Shown here piece by piece: positions 9,040 to 20,361 of a stretch of DNA of 64,000 nt. The number at the start of each line of letters is the position of its first letter. The stretch's first letter is position 1. Source of the DNA: Neptunomonas antarctica (lineage in GTDB: Bacteria; Pseudomonadota; Gammaproteobacteria; Pseudomonadales; Balneatricaceae); NCBI RefSeq assembly GCF_001305295.1, contig NZ_LJSI01000015.1:62001-126000 (forward strand), in the 5' to 3' direction. Position numbers and translations under genes: made by a program. A model generated the notes under the pieces. The model made no database searches. It worked only from the letters and a program-made list of their open reading frames with translations, and had not been told where the DNA came from.

Positions 9040-10635
9040 ATGAATACTCCTGCAACAAATTTCAAACCTGATCGTCCAAAGCGGCTGGTGATGAAGGGTA
9101 TCACTAAGCAATATCCCGGCTGCCTCGCTAATGATAGCGTCGATCTGGATATCTGTGTGGGTGAAATACATGCGCTGTTGGGCGAAAACGGCGCGGGTAA
9201 AAGCACCCTGATGAAGACCATATATGGGATTGTTAAGCCGGATAGTGGCGAGATGATATGGGAAGGTGAGCCCATTCGTATTAAGGATCCCGCCCACGCC
9301 AGAAAACTCGGTATTGGTATGGTATTTCAGCATTTCTCATTGTTTGAAACCCTGACGGTTACCGAGAACATTGCGCTGGCATTGGGGGATGACGCTTCTG
9401 ATATGAAAGCGCTGGCCGAAAAAATCCGTACCGTATCCGCTCGTTACGGTATGGCACTGAATCCCGAACGTTATGTGCATAGTTTATCGGTGGGCGAAAG
9501 GCAGCGCGTCGAGATTGTACGTTGTTTGGTACAGGATATTCGATTGTTGATTCTGGATGAGCCGACATCCGTATTGACGCCGCAGGAAGTTAATACACTC
9601 TTTATTACACTACGTCGCCTTGCAGAAGAAGGCTGTAGTATTCTGTTCATTAGTCACAAGTTGAATGAAGTTAAAGCGTTGTGCCATCGTGCGACCGTAT
9701 TACGCGGAGGCCGTGTGTCGGGTGCTTGCATCCCCGCAGAAGAAGATCCCTCCGGTATGGCGCGTATGATGGTTGGCGAAGATATGCCTATCAGCATGGA
9801 TTATGAAAAGGTAATAGGAGAGGATGTTTTTTTACAGGTGCGTGGTTTGAGCCGCATCAGCGAAGATCCTTTCGGTGTCGACCTTAAACATATCAATTTG
9901 GATGTGCATGCAGGGGAAATAGTCGGTATTGCAGGTGTCGCGGGGAATGGTCAGGAGGAGCTTCTGGCCGCGCTTAGCGGTGAATATACGATTAAAAACC
10001 ATGATGCGATTCACTTCCCTTGTGGCCCCGTCGGTCATTTGTGTCCCGAAAAAAGACGCCGTAAAGGTCTCGCTTTTGTACCCGAAGAGCGCTTGGGACG
10101 GGGTGCGGTACCTGATATGAGCCTGAAAGATAATGCCTTGCTGACCGGCTTTTTAACCGGCTTAGTTAAAAAAGGGATGATTGATCATCAAGCCACCGAG
10201 AACTTCGCACAAAAAATTATCCAGCAGTATCGGGTAAAAACACCGCACAGTGGCACTCATGCAAAAAGTCTGTCGGGCGGTAATCTTCAAAAGTTTATTA
10301 TTGGCCGTGAAATTCTGCAAAATCCCCAATTACTGGTCGCCGCGCATCCTACCTGGGGCGTCGATATTGGTGCGGCAACCGCGATTCATCAGGCCCTGAT
10401 TGAGCTACGTGATAAAGGTGCGGCGATATTGATTGTTTCAGAAGATATAGATGAGTTATTTCAGATATCAGATCGTCTTTGCGCACTTTGTGATGGCGCA
10501 CTATCCCCTATTAAAGCAACCAATGACACCTCATTAGAAGAGGTAGGCCAGTGGATGGCGGGCATGTTTGAAACAGAAAATAAAACAGACGCGACTAGCG
10601 CGCAGACTGATATAGGAGCTCCGCATGTTGTTTAA
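9040..10635 (+). CDS. Nucleoside ABC transporter, dual ATP-binding protein (NupO/YufO type)
   Basis: The protein contains two tandem ABC domains (531 residues from this start). Domain 1 has Walker A GENGAGKST (about 48-56), signature LSVGERQRVE (about 150) and Walker B LLILDEPTSVL (about 172). Domain 2 has degenerate motifs: GVAGNGQEE for Walker A, signature LSGGNLQKF and LLVAAHPTWGVD for Walker B. This asymmetry is normal in the sugar/nucleoside importer class that pairs with BMP binding proteins. I choose the ATG at 9040 because AGGA lies 5 nt upstream; an ATG at 9028 has no comparable site. It overlaps the next permease gene by 11 bp. It probably powers purine nucleoside import. Confidence 0.9.
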   Translation: MNTPATNFKPDRPKRLVMKGITKQYPGCLANDSVDLDICVGEIHALLGENGAGKSTLMKTIYGIVKPDSGEMIWEGEPIRIKDPAHARKLGIGMVFQHFSLFETLTVTENIALALGDDASDMKALAEKIRTVSARYGMALNPERYVHSLSVGERQRVEIVRCLVQDIRLLILDEPTSVLTPQEVNTLFITLRRLAEEGCSILFISHKLNEVKALCHRATVLRGGRVSGACIPAEEDPSGMARMMVGEDMPISMDYEKVIGEDVFLQVRGLSRISEDPFGVDLKHINLDVHAGEIVGIAGVAGNGQEELLAALSGEYTIKNHDAIHFPCGPVGHLCPEKRRRKGLAFVPEERLGRGAVPDMSLKDNALLTGFLTGLVKKGMIDHQATENFAQKIIQQYRVKTPHSGTHAKSLSGGNLQKFIIGREILQNPQLLVAAHPTWGVDIGAATAIHQALIELRDKGAAILIVSEDIDELFQISDRLCALCDGALSPIKATNDTSLEEVGQWMAGMFETENKTDATSAQTDIGAPHVV

Positions 10636-11716
10636 GCTGGAACCACGCGGCGAGCATTCCAAAGCGATGGCTTATCTGTCGCCGCTACTCGCGGGTATTT
10701 TAACCCTGATAACGGGCGGTATATTCTTTTATCTACAGGGTAATGATCCTTTATATGCCCTGAAAACGATGCTGTATACGCCGATCTCCGATGTTTATGG
10801 TTTGACTGAGTTATGTGTGAAAACCGCCCCTATCTTGCTCTGTGCTATTGGTCTGGCCGTGGTTTTTAAAGCTCAGGTCTGGAATATTGGTGCCGAGGGA
10901 CAATTACTCATGGGCGGATTAGCCGCCAGTGCACTGGCCGTCAATATTATAGATATAGAAGGTGTCTGGGTGTTACCTATGGTGATGTTGGTGGGCATGC
11001 TCGGCGGTGGATTGTGGGCATTATTAGCTGCATGGCTGAAAACGCATTTCAATGCCAATGAAATACTAACCACTATCATGCTTAACTATATAGCCCTGAA
11101 TTTTTTGATCTATTCAGTACACGGCCCCTTAAAAGACCCGCACGGCTATAACTTTCCTGAATCAGCCATGTTTGGCGACGCCGCGTTATTACCGATACTG
11201 GTTGAAGGTACGCGTGTACATGCCGGAATATTATTTGCGCTGTTCGCGGTCGTGGTGGTTTGGGTACTGTTAAGCCGCAGCTTTATTGGTTTTCAAATAA
11301 AAGTGCTGGGTTTAGATGCCAGCGCGGCACGCTTTGCCGGTTTTAAAGATAAAAAACTGGTGTGGATCACTATGTTAATCAGTGGTGCCTTAGCTGGTTT
11401 GGCAGGTGCAGGAGAAGTCGCGGGGCCTTTAGGACAGTTAGTGCCGCAGATATCTCCGGGATATGGCTATGCCGCCATTATCGTGGCTTTTTTAGGACGT
11501 TTGCATCCGATCGGTATTTTATTTGCCAGCCTGTTAATGGCGCTAATCTATATGGGCGGTGAAATGGCGCAGATTATGTTGAATATGCCATTGGCGATAA
11601 CCGGATTGTTTCAGGGCATGCTGCTGTTTTATCTGCTGGCTTGCGATGTTCTGATTGGTTATAAAATTAAATTTCCCTGGTTGGGCACAAAAGCAGCGGC
11701 AAGCAGCGCGGAGTAA
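10625..11716 (+). CDS. Nucleoside ABC transporter permease 1 (NupP type)
   Basis: A 363-residue inner-membrane protein with about 8-10 hydrophobic segments. The branched-chain-amino-acid-type permease motifs characteristic of BMP-associated transporters are present, e.g. AQVWNIGAEGQLLMGG near residue 84 and HFNANEILTTIMLNYIALN near 140. The EAA-like cytoplasmic loop GLDASAARFAGFKDKK is near 226. It starts inside the ATPase gene (11-bp overlap) with GGAGCTCCGC upstream and is followed 5 bp later by the second permease. The pair forms the membrane channel. Confidence 0.9.
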   Translation: MLFKLEPRGEHSKAMAYLSPLLAGILTLITGGIFFYLQGNDPLYALKTMLYTPISDVYGLTELCVKTAPILLCAIGLAVVFKAQVWNIGAEGQLLMGGLAASALAVNIIDIEGVWVLPMVMLVGMLGGGLWALLAAWLKTHFNANEILTTIMLNYIALNFLIYSVHGPLKDPHGYNFPESAMFGDAALLPILVEGTRVHAGILFALFAVVVVWVLLSRSFIGFQIKVLGLDASAARFAGFKDKKLVWITMLISGALAGLAGAGEVAGPLGQLVPQISPGYGYAAIIVAFLGRLHPIGILFASLLMALIYMGGEMAQIMLNMPLAITGLFQGMLLFYLLACDVLIGYKIKFPWLGTKAAASSAE

Positions 11717-11721
11717 AAATA

Positions 11722-12648
11722 ATGGATATGGATCTAATTACCAATATTCTCTATGCCATGATCCGGACCGGTACACCGCTGTTAATTATAGCGTTGGGCG
11801 AAATGGTCTGTGAAAAAAGTGGCGTTCTTAATCTGGGTCAGGAAGGCATGATACTGATGGGTGCCGTAGCGGGATTTATCGTGACATTGCTGACCGGCAG
11901 CCTGTTTTTTGGTTTTCTGATGGCGATGGCGGCAGGCGTCATTATGTCCCAATTGTTTGCCATGATAACACTTGGACTGAATGCTAATCAGGTCGCCACC
12001 GGGCTGGCGTTGACTATTTTTGGCACGGGACTTTCAGCTTTTATTGGCGCTGATTTTGTTGGTCAGCCGATACAGGGGTTGGATGTCATTGTTATTCCAC
12101 TGCTCAGCGATATTCCTGTAATAGGCAAAATGTTGTTTGCGCAGGATGCGATTGTCTATCTGTCGTTTGGCCTGTTTACCGCGCTCTATTGGTTCTTCCG
12201 TTCCAGCCGCACAGGCCTGATCGTTAAGGCGGTGGGTGAAAATCCGCATGCCGCCAATGCTATAGGTTTGCCTGTAATGCGTACGCGTTATCTGGCGGTT
12301 GCCTTTGGTGGTGCCATGGCAGGGTTAGCCGGAGGCTATTTATCATTAGCCTACACACCCATGTGGGCAGAAAATATGTCGGCAGGCCGTGGCTGGATCG
12401 CATTGGCACTGGTGGTGTTTGCCAGCTGGCGTACAGAGCGAGTGTTATTGGGAGCCTACTTATTTGGTTTAGCCAGTATCCTGCATCTGGTTGCCCAGGG
12501 GTTGGGCTTTTCAGTATCGCCCAACTTACTGGCCATGTTGCCTTATGTGGCGACCGTGCTGGTCCTGGTTATGATGTCGCGCAACCAGAGCCGCAGTAAA
12601 ATGTTTGCGCCCATGTCGCTGGGCAAGCCGTTTCACGTAGGATCCTGA
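11722..12648 (+). CDS. Nucleoside ABC transporter permease 2 (NupQ type)
   Basis: A 308-residue polytopic membrane protein and the second half of the heterodimeric channel. The family motif EKSGVLNLGQEGMILMGA is near residue 30, LGLNANQVATGLALTIFG near 80, and the coupling-loop motif AVGENPHAANAIGLPV near 170. It begins 5 bp after permease 1. The operon appears to end here: a GC hairpin lies 36 bp downstream, and gpt has its own leader. Confidence 0.9.
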   Translation: MDMDLITNILYAMIRTGTPLLIIALGEMVCEKSGVLNLGQEGMILMGAVAGFIVTLLTGSLFFGFLMAMAAGVIMSQLFAMITLGLNANQVATGLALTIFGTGLSAFIGADFVGQPIQGLDVIVIPLLSDIPVIGKMLFAQDAIVYLSFGLFTALYWFFRSSRTGLIVKAVGENPHAANAIGLPVMRTRYLAVAFGGAMAGLAGGYLSLAYTPMWAENMSAGRGWIALALVVFASWRTERVLLGAYLFGLASILHLVAQGLGFSVSPNLLAMLPYVATVLVLVMMSRNQSRSKMFAPMSLGKPFHVGS

Positions 12649-12684
12649 CGAGAATGCCTGTTAATAAATTCACTGGCCATACTG

Positions 12685-12717
12685 CCCCCCCCCGACACGC
12701 GATACTCGCGGGGGGGG
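12685..12717. repeat. Poly-C/poly-G hairpin downstream of the ABC permease operon
   Basis: A run of nine C (12685-12693) is followed, after the 16-nt loop 12694-12709, by a run of eight G (12710-12717). The runs can form an 8-bp pure G-C stem. No T run follows, so a normal intrinsic terminator is doubtful, though it could block exonucleases or act with Rho. Homopolymer runs of this length are prone to slippage and sequencing error. Confidence 0.6.
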
Positions 12718-12854
12718 ATCATTGCTGGCAGGCTGTTCATAGTGGAGACTGATCAGCCTTATCCGTAGCTGCAAAAATCTGACTACTGGGTTATGATTTC
12801 CTGCTATTCATCCTAATGGATGGTGTATCAGGTTTATTTTGAGAGGAGCTGCCA

Positions 12855-13355
12855 ATGTCACAATCGCCTTACAGTAAAGATTTTCCGGTTACCTGGGAGG
12901 AGCTACACCGTAACTCCCGTGCTTTATCATGGCGTTTGTTGGAGTTAGGTCCCTGGAAAGGCATTATTGCTATTACGCGAGGTGGTTTGGTACCGGCGGC
13001 AATTTTGGCGCGTGAACTTGATATTCGCCTCATCGATACGGTCTGTGTGACCAGTTATGGTGCATCGGATGACGGTGATGCGGCTATGCAGCAAGGACAG
13101 CTTAATATATTAAAAAGCGTAGAAGGAGATGGTGAAGGTTTTATACTGGTAGATGATCTGGTTGATACCGGTAAAACGGCTAAATGTGTACGGGAAATGC
13201 TCCCCAAAGCACACTTTGTTACCTTATATGCTAAACCTGCGGGTCTGCCGCTAGTGGATACTTATGTGATGGAAGTCAGCCAGGATACCTGGATCCGTTT
13301 TCCGTGGGATATGGAATATACTTTTTCGACGCCGTTGGCTGACAGAAAACCGTAA
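12855..13355 (+). CDS. gpt: Xanthine phosphoribosyltransferase Gpt
   Basis: Gpt converts xanthine and guanine (hypoxanthine less well) to nucleotides using PRPP. The protein has 166 residues against about 152 in E. coli. Visible motifs are the type I PRTase N-terminal segment [19 protein letters not shown] near residue 37 and the PRPP-binding motif [15 protein letters not shown] near 96. The purine-contact end DTWIRFPWD is near 144. The start has GAGGAG 7 nt upstream. It sits between the nucleoside ABC permeases and the BMP binding protein, completing salvage: imported bases are trapped as nucleotides. Confidence 0.95.
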   Translation: MSQSPYSKDFPVTWEELHRNSRALSWRLLELGPWKGIIAITRGGLVPAAILARELDIRLIDTVCVTSYGASDDGDAAMQQGQLNILKSVEGDGEGFILVDDLVDTGKTAKCVREMLPKAHFVTLYAKPAGLPLVDTYVMEVSQDTWIRFPWDMEYTFSTPLADRKP

Positions 13356-13456
13356 AGGCTCTTTTGGATCGTTTTATGCATTACTTTTTAAAAAAGAACA
13401 GCTAAATATAATAATCTGCTTCAGATTTTTAAACCGTTATAAATGAGGATTTCAAG

Positions 13457-14539
13457 ATGAAAAAACCCGTATTGAGGAAGCTTCTGACAGGCCTTGTTGC
13501 CAGTTTAGGACTCGTTGCTACTTTATCTGTACAAGCGGCTGAACCTTTCAAAGTTGGCTTTGTTTATGTCGGCCCGATTGGCGATCATGGCTGGAGCTAT
13601 CAGCATGACCAAGGGCGTCTCGCGGTTGAAAAATACTTCGGTGATAAAGTTAAAACCACCTATGTTGAAAACGTACCAGAAGGTGCCGATGCTGAGCGCG
13701 TTATTCGAACCTTGGCTAAAACCGGTCATAATCTGATTTTTACCACATCCTTCGGCTTTATGAACCCTACACTTAAAGTTGCTAAGCAATTTCCGAAAGT
13801 GACATTTGAGCATGCGACGGGTTATAAGTTAGCTAAAAATGTTGGTACTTATATATCCACAACCTATGAAGGCCGTTATGTAGCTGGCTTCGTGGCAGCT
13901 AAAGTGACTAAAACTAACAAAATTGGTTATATTGCCTCTTTTCCTATTCCGGAAGTTATCCGCGACATTAACTCAGCTCAAATGGCGTTGAACAAATATA
14001 ACCCCGAAGCTGAGCTGAAAATTATCTGGGTTAACAGTTGGTTTGATCCGGGTAAAGAAGCCGATGCGGCTAATGCAATGATGGATCAGGGCGTTGACGT
14101 TATTTTACAACACACGGATAGCCCTGCAGCGATGCAAGCAGCCGATCGTCGCGGTATATTTGCTGTAGGTCAGGCTTCTGATATGTCTAGCTTTGGTGAA
14201 AAAGCGCACATACTGTCGGTTGTGGATAACTGGACTCCCTTCTATATCAAACGTGTTCAGCAAGTGATGGATGGTACCTGGAAATCTGAAGACCACTGGG
14301 GTGGTATGGCTGAAGATGAGATCGTTATCCCGGCTTTCACAAATATCCCTGACGAAGTAGCCACTGAAGCGCAATCTATTGTTGATGGAATTAAAGCGGG
14401 TACTATTCATCCGTTTGCCGGCCCTATCAAAAATCAGGCAGGTGAATTGAAAGTCGCAGAAGGCGAAATACTTTCACATGATGAATTGGCAGGTATGAAC
14501 TGGTACATCGAAGGCGTTCAAGGCAACATTCCTAAGTAA
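13457..14539 (+). CDS. BMP-family periplasmic nucleoside-binding protein of ABC transporter
   Basis: The 360-residue protein has a signal peptide ending LSVQAAEP (cleavage near residue 28) and no lipobox cysteine, so it should be a soluble periplasmic protein. Family features are GFVYVGPIGDHGWSYQHDQG near residue 34, the IFTTSFGFMNP segment near 95 and the C-terminal GMNWYIEGVQGNIP. BMP/PnrA proteins bind purine nucleosides. It is the missing receptor for the ABC genes at 9040-12648, although gpt lies between them. GAGGA sits 9 nt before the ATG. A separate promoter would allow high expression, common for binding proteins; that is inference. Confidence 0.92.
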   Translation: MKKPVLRKLLTGLVASLGLVATLSVQAAEPFKVGFVYVGPIGDHGWSYQHDQGRLAVEKYFGDKVKTTYVENVPEGADAERVIRTLAKTGHNLIFTTSFGFMNPTLKVAKQFPKVTFEHATGYKLAKNVGTYISTTYEGRYVAGFVAAKVTKTNKIGYIASFPIPEVIRDINSAQMALNKYNPEAELKIIWVNSWFDPGKEADAANAMMDQGVDVILQHTDSPAAMQAADRRGIFAVGQASDMSSFGEKAHILSVVDNWTPFYIKRVQQVMDGTWKSEDHWGGMAEDEIVIPAFTNIPDEVATEAQSIVDGIKAGTIHPFAGPIKNQAGELKVAEGEILSHDELAGMNWYIEGVQGNIPK

Positions 14540-14554
14540 TAACATCAGTACACC

Positions 14555-14616
14555 AGGGGCTGTGGTGCGGCCCCTTTTCAAATAACACACTGGGTCTGAG
14601 TCATTAGCCCAGACCC
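14555..14616 (+). terminator. Tandem hairpins after the BMP gene (terminator or attenuator)
   Basis: Two stems follow each other. AGGGGC (14555-14560) pairs with GCCCCT (14570-14575), followed by TTTT. GGGTCTG (14592-14598) pairs with CAGACCC (14610-14616), and a T-rich run follows at about 14618-14634. They may limit read-through into the oxygenase gene or stabilise the BMP transcript. Confidence 0.5.
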
Positions 14617-14652
14617 TTGATTTGACCTTTTTTCTAACAGAGGACGTGTGTT

Positions 14653-16627
<1,975 letters not shown>

Positions 16628-16725
16628 CAATGCCCATAAGGAGCAGGCTTACACCTCTTTATATTTAAAGTTAGTTTGAGCGTTGAATTTGTGGATAACT
16701 TTTACCCAAAGACCAGCCCAAGTAA

Positions 16726-17952
16726 TTATGACCAACGCTTAAAAATAAGTGATGTATTGACCCCGCCAAATGCAAAGTTATTCGTCATCACGTAATCGGT
16801 TTCTATCGCCCTGCCTTCATGCATGATGTGATCAAGATCGCCGCAGTTAGGATCAACATTTTCAAGATTAGCGGTGGCATGGAACCAATCGTTATTCATC
16901 ATCTCTATGGCTGTCCACGCTTCCAATGCGCCGCAGGCACCTAAAGTGTGGCCGGTAAAACTTTTGAATGCACTGATGGGTGTCTGATTACCGAAAACCG
17001 CTGCCGTTGCCTGACTTTCAGCAACATCACCCCGCGCTGTTGCTGTTCCATGGGCACTTATGTAGCCAATGGACGCAGCTGTTAGCTGTGCATCCTGTAG
17101 TGACAGGCGAATGGCTTTTTCCATGGTCTTTGAGGAAGGCCGGGTTACATGGCTGCCATCGGAGTTGGTGCCAAACCCTACCAGTTCTGCATGAATGCGT
17201 GCGCCACGTGCTAAGGCGTGCTGCAACTCTTCTAATATCAGTGTGCCGCCGCCTTCTCCGATAACCAGACCATCACGATCGCGGTCAAAAGGACGCGGTG
17301 TCAGATGTGCTTCATCATTGCGTACACTGGTCGCATACAGGGTATCAAAGACGGCTGCTTCGGTAGGACACAAGCCTTCGCTGCCACCGGCGACCATCAT
17401 ATCCTGCAGACCGAATTTAATGGCTTCATAGGCATAGCCAATCCCCTGGCTACCCGATGTGCAGGCGCTTGAGGTCGTTATCACCCGTCCTTGCAAGCCA
17501 AAATAAACGCCAATATTTATGGGCGCTGTATGCGCCATCATTTTGATATAAGAGTTGGCGTTTAAGCCGTCCGCTACGTTGTTGAGTAGCATGTTGCCAA
17601 ACTCTGCAAACGCTGCAGTGTCACCTGCAGAGGAGCCATAAGAGACCCCCACGTTACCACTGCCGAGCTCTTCTGAACCTAGCATGCCGGCGTCATCGAG
17701 TGCACGTTCGGTACTGCGTACGGCAAACTGAGCGACTCTTCCCATGCTACGCAGTTGTTTGCGTTTATAGTGCTCGGGCATCACAAAGTCAGCAACGGGT
17801 GCGCCAAGACGTGTGTTGAGATCCGTATAGACATCCCAGTTATCCATGCGTCGGATACCCGTTTGCATCGTGTTAAGACGGCTTTGGATGGTTTTCCAAT
17901 CATTTCCTATGGGTGAAAACCCCGCCATGCCAGTTACAACTACACGCCTCAT
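16726..17952 (-). CDS. apeR: APE beta-ketoacyl-ACP synthase (ApeR-type)
   Basis: The 408-residue FabF-like ketosynthase has active-site Cys in SSACTSGSQ (near residue 168) and the two His motifs SAHGTATARGD (near 302) and FTGHTLGACGA (near 335). In aryl polyene clusters one ketosynthase starts the chain from the aryl-primed carrier protein, and ApeR is assigned this role. It is the last gene of the minus-strand operon; its ATG overlaps the ketoreductase stop by 1 bp. Assignment as ApeR rests on position next to the ketoreductase at the operon end. The convergent intergenic region 16628-16725 has an exact DnaA 9-mer at 16690 but no clear terminator. Confidence 0.85.
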   Translation of the reverse strand: MRRVVVTGMAGFSPIGNDWKTIQSRLNTMQTGIRRMDNWDVYTDLNTRLGAPVADFVMPEHYKRKQLRSMGRVAQFAVRSTERALDDAGMLGSEELGSGNVGVSYGSSAGDTAAFAEFGNMLLNNVADGLNANSYIKMMAHTAPINIGVYFGLQGRVITTSSACTSGSQGIGYAYEAIKFGLQDMMVAGGSEGLCPTEAAVFDTLYATSVRNDEAHLTPRPFDRDRDGLVIGEGGGTLILEELQHALARGARIHAELVGFGTNSDGSHVTRPSSKTMEKAIRLSLQDAQLTAASIGYISAHGTATARGDVAESQATAAVFGNQTPISAFKSFTGHTLGACGALEAWTAIEMMNNDWFHATANLENVDPNCGDLDHIMHEGRAIETDYVMTNNFAFGGVNTSLIFKRWS

Positions 17953-18677
17953 TAATACATCCCGCCATTCACTGAAATTACTTGCCGTGTAATATAAGCG
18001 GCATCTTCGGACATTAAAAAGCTCACCGTCCCTGCTACTTCGTCTACTTTGCCAACGCGCTGCATAGGCACCATTTTAAGCGCTTCTTCCATCGATATAT
18101 CTTGTGTCATTTCGGTATCGATTAAGCCGGGTGCCACGCAGTTCACGGTGATTTTACGTTTCGCCAACTCAACTGCCAATGCTTTAGTCGCTCCAATAAT
18201 ACCGGCTTTGGCGGCGCTGTAATTAACCTGGCCACGATTGCCCATTTCACCGGAGACAGATGAGAGCGTCACTATACGGCTTGGTTTCCGGCGTCGGATC
18301 ATGGGCATGATAATGGGATGCAGGACGTTATAGAAGCCATCCAGGTTGGTTCTCAACACCAGATCCCACTCTTCACCTGGCATTGCAGGAAAGGCATTAT
18401 CTCTTGCCACTCCGGCATTACAGACGACACCATAATAGGCGCCATGGTATTCCATATCGGCTTCGATAACCTCCCTGCTTTGCTCTCTGTCAGATATATC
18501 AAACTGTAATACGCGTACATTACGGCCCAGGTCCTGAATCTGCTCAGCTACCTCATCCGCTTGTTCCCGGTTATTACGGCAGTGGAGCACTATATTGTAG
18601 CCATCAGCGGCGAGGCGTAATGCAATGCCTTTTCCTATCCCCCGGTTGGAACCTGTTATCAAAACAGTGCCTTTCAT
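17952..18677 (-). CDS. apeQ: APE 3-oxoacyl-ACP reductase (FabG-like, ApeQ-type)
   Basis: A 241-residue short-chain dehydrogenase. The NADP-binding motif is TGSNRGIGKGIA (residues 7-18), the serine is in TLSSVSGEMGN (near 137), and the catalytic YSAAK lies near residue 152. It reduces beta-keto groups during polyene chain extension. The start overlaps the preceding dehydratase by 4 bp (ATGA), and its end overlaps the apeR start by 1 bp. This is tight translational coupling as in other APE operons. Confidence 0.9.
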   Translation of the reverse strand: MKGTVLITGSNRGIGKGIALRLAADGYNIVLHCRNNREQADEVAEQIQDLGRNVRVLQFDISDREQSREVIEADMEYHGAYYGVVCNAGVARDNAFPAMPGEEWDLVLRTNLDGFYNVLHPIIMPMIRRRKPSRIVTLSSVSGEMGNRGQVNYSAAKAGIIGATKALAVELAKRKITVNCVAPGLIDTEMTQDISMEEALKMVPMQRVGKVDEVAGTVSFLMSEDAAYITRQVISVNGGMY

Positions 18678-19126
18678 AACATAGCATCCTTTAAAAATTG
18701 CTTACCATCTTCGGGTTGGAACACATTAAGGCGGGCTGTAGCGCTGATATCCTGACTTTCCAGCGAGCATGAAAATACTCCGAGGCCGTTGTCTGCCTGC
18801 AGCTCACGTTGTACTTTTATGGTGAGCGTCTGACCTAGTGGGAAGTAGGCGGCGGAGCATAAATATTTCCGCGTCCCTACCAAAAAACCCAGTTTAGGTG
18901 GCTGGTCACTCAGTCTTTCCTGCAGACCAGAAAAGGCACCAATGGTCTGCGCCATATATTCCAGACCAATCCACGCAGGAACACCCTGGGGTTCGGCGAA
19001 CATGGAATCGGCAGTAATAAATACTTGCGCCTGTAACCAATCTTCTCCATAGGCGATAATGTTGTCGAGTAAGCTCATTTTCCCGGAATGAGGTACCAGT
19101 TCTGCAACTGTAAACGCTGTGGTCAT
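18674..19126 (-). CDS. apeP: APE beta-hydroxyacyl-ACP dehydratase (hotdog fold, ApeP-type)
   Basis: The 150-residue hotdog-fold protein resembles the FabA/FabZ-related dehydratases of aryl polyene clusters. The catalytic histidine is in LVPHSGKMSLLDNI (near residue 13), and the helix motif AWIGLEYMAQTIGAFSG is near 51. It would dehydrate beta-hydroxyacyl-ACP to create each conjugated double bond. It overlaps both neighbours by 4 bp. A second dehydratase-like domain is fused to the AMP ligase (27362-29185), so the cluster has the usual pair. Confidence 0.85.
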   Translation of the reverse strand: MTTAFTVAELVPHSGKMSLLDNIIAYGEDWLQAQVFITADSMFAEPQGVPAWIGLEYMAQTIGAFSGLQERLSDQPPKLGFLVGTRKYLCSAAYFPLGQTLTIKVQRELQADNGLGVFSCSLESQDISATARLNVFQPEDGKQFLKDAML

Positions 19127-20361
19127 TTTATCCGTCCCAGTATTAAAGAGATGTTATTGCCGCCAAAGGCAAAGGAGTTACTGAGCGCATAATGTAAGGG
19201 TGCAGCCCGCGTTGTGCTTTTCGTCACAAAATCCGGTGTCACCAGATTTAGTGTTGGTAGTGTTTCGTCTTGTTCCTGATCCCACACGTGCACCGGAAGT
19301 GTCGGTGTTGTCATGTTTGAGGTCATTTTCGCGATAGAGAGTGGCAAGGCTTCTTGTAGCAGTAGCCAGCAGATGCCCGCCTCGATAGCTCCAGCCGCCC
19401 CTAATGTATGGCCGGTAAATGGTTTTGTGGAACTACACGGCGTATCTGAGCCAAATACCTGATGCATTGCAATGGATTCCATGGTGTCATTTAAGACGGT
19501 CGCTGTGCCGTGTAAATTCACATAACCCACGGCGTCAGCGTCAATGCCGGCATCTTGCAAAGCGGCGCTCATACAGCGTATCGCGCCCGCACCGGTTGGA
19601 TCGGGTGCTGATATGTGATGCGCATCTGAACCTTCACCGACACCGCTAAGCTCAGCACCGGTTGGCTTGTTTGTCACCAAGAAGAGCGCAGCGCCCTCAC
19701 CAATATTAATGCCTTCACGATGTTTGCTGAATGGATTACAGCGCGTCTCGCTGACCGCTTCCAGTGAGGAAAACCCCTGCACGGTCAATTTACATAAGGT
19801 GTCAACGCCACCCGCAATGACAGCATCACAGATGCCTGCGCGGATTAATCGTCTGGCGGATGCTAAGGCTTTGGCGCCTGATGAGCAGGCGGTTGAAATG
19901 CTATAGGTAGGCCCCCGCACACCTAATAGGGTGCCAATAAATTGTGCGGTAGCCCCCATCTCCTGCAATCCATAATCATAATATGCCGGAACATTGCCTG
20001 TTTGCGCCCACTGCCGGATGGCCGTTTCGCTTTCCGCAATCCCTGAGGTACTGGTTCCTATGATCACGCCAACCCGATCTGCGCCGTACTGTGCTATTGC
20101 TTGTGTCACTTCGGGTTTAATTTGGTTGAGTGCTGCCAATGCAAACTGATTATTACGGCTCTGCCATTTATTGTCGGGTAACGTTATCTGAGGCAGTTCG
20201 CCATGGTATAAACCCAATGGCAGTGCAGTGCCGTTGCTGTAGGCATCGGTGATGGTCATAAAATTTTGTTGTGTTGATAAATTCTTTGCGATTGATGTCG
20301 CACAATCACCCGCGGCGCACAGCATGCCTAATGCGTTGAGATAGCATGTTGAGGATGTCAT
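19123..20361 (-). CDS. apeO: APE beta-ketoacyl-ACP synthase (elongating, ApeO-type)
   Basis: A 412-residue ketosynthase. Active-site Cys is in STACSSGAKALAS (near residue 165), with His motifs NLHGTATVLND (near 290) and FTGHTLGAAGA (near 327). In characterised APE systems the elongating ketosynthase pairs with the chain-length-factor-like ApeC; here ApeC is encoded at the far start of the operon (31019-31750). The start overlaps the lipoprotein gene by 4 bp. Confidence 0.87.
   Translation of the reverse strand: MTSSTCYLNALGMLCAAGDCATSIAKNLSTQQNFMTITDAYSNGTALPLGLYHGELPQITLPDNKWQSRNNQFALAALNQIKPEVTQAIAQYGADRVGVIIGTSTSGIAESETAIRQWAQTGNVPAYYDYGLQEMGATAQFIGTLLGVRGPTYSISTACSSGAKALASARRLIRAGICDAVIAGGVDTLCKLTVQGFSSLEAVSETRCNPFSKHREGINIGEGAALFLVTNKPTGAELSGVGEGSDAHHISAPDPTGAGAIRCMSAALQDAGIDADAVGYVNLHGTATVLNDTMESIAMHQVFGSDTPCSSTKPFTGHTLGAAGAIEAGICWLLLQEALPLSIAKMTSNMTTPTLPVHVWDQEQDETLPTLNLVTPDFVTKSTTRAAPLHYALSNSFAFGGNNISLILGRIK

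Noticed and set aside
9040-10635. Degenerate Walker motifs in the second ABC domain as damage
   Set aside because: Asymmetric ATPase halves with an altered second Walker A/B are normal in dual-domain sugar and nucleoside importers.
12630-12645. Third parS site at the end of the ABC permease gene (TTTCACGTAGGA)
   Set aside because: Only one half and the core start match; the right arm of the palindrome is missing.
16628-16725. Terminator between the adenine deaminase gene and the APE operon end
   Set aside because: No stem with an adjoining T tract could be found on either strand; only a DnaA 9-mer is recognisable.
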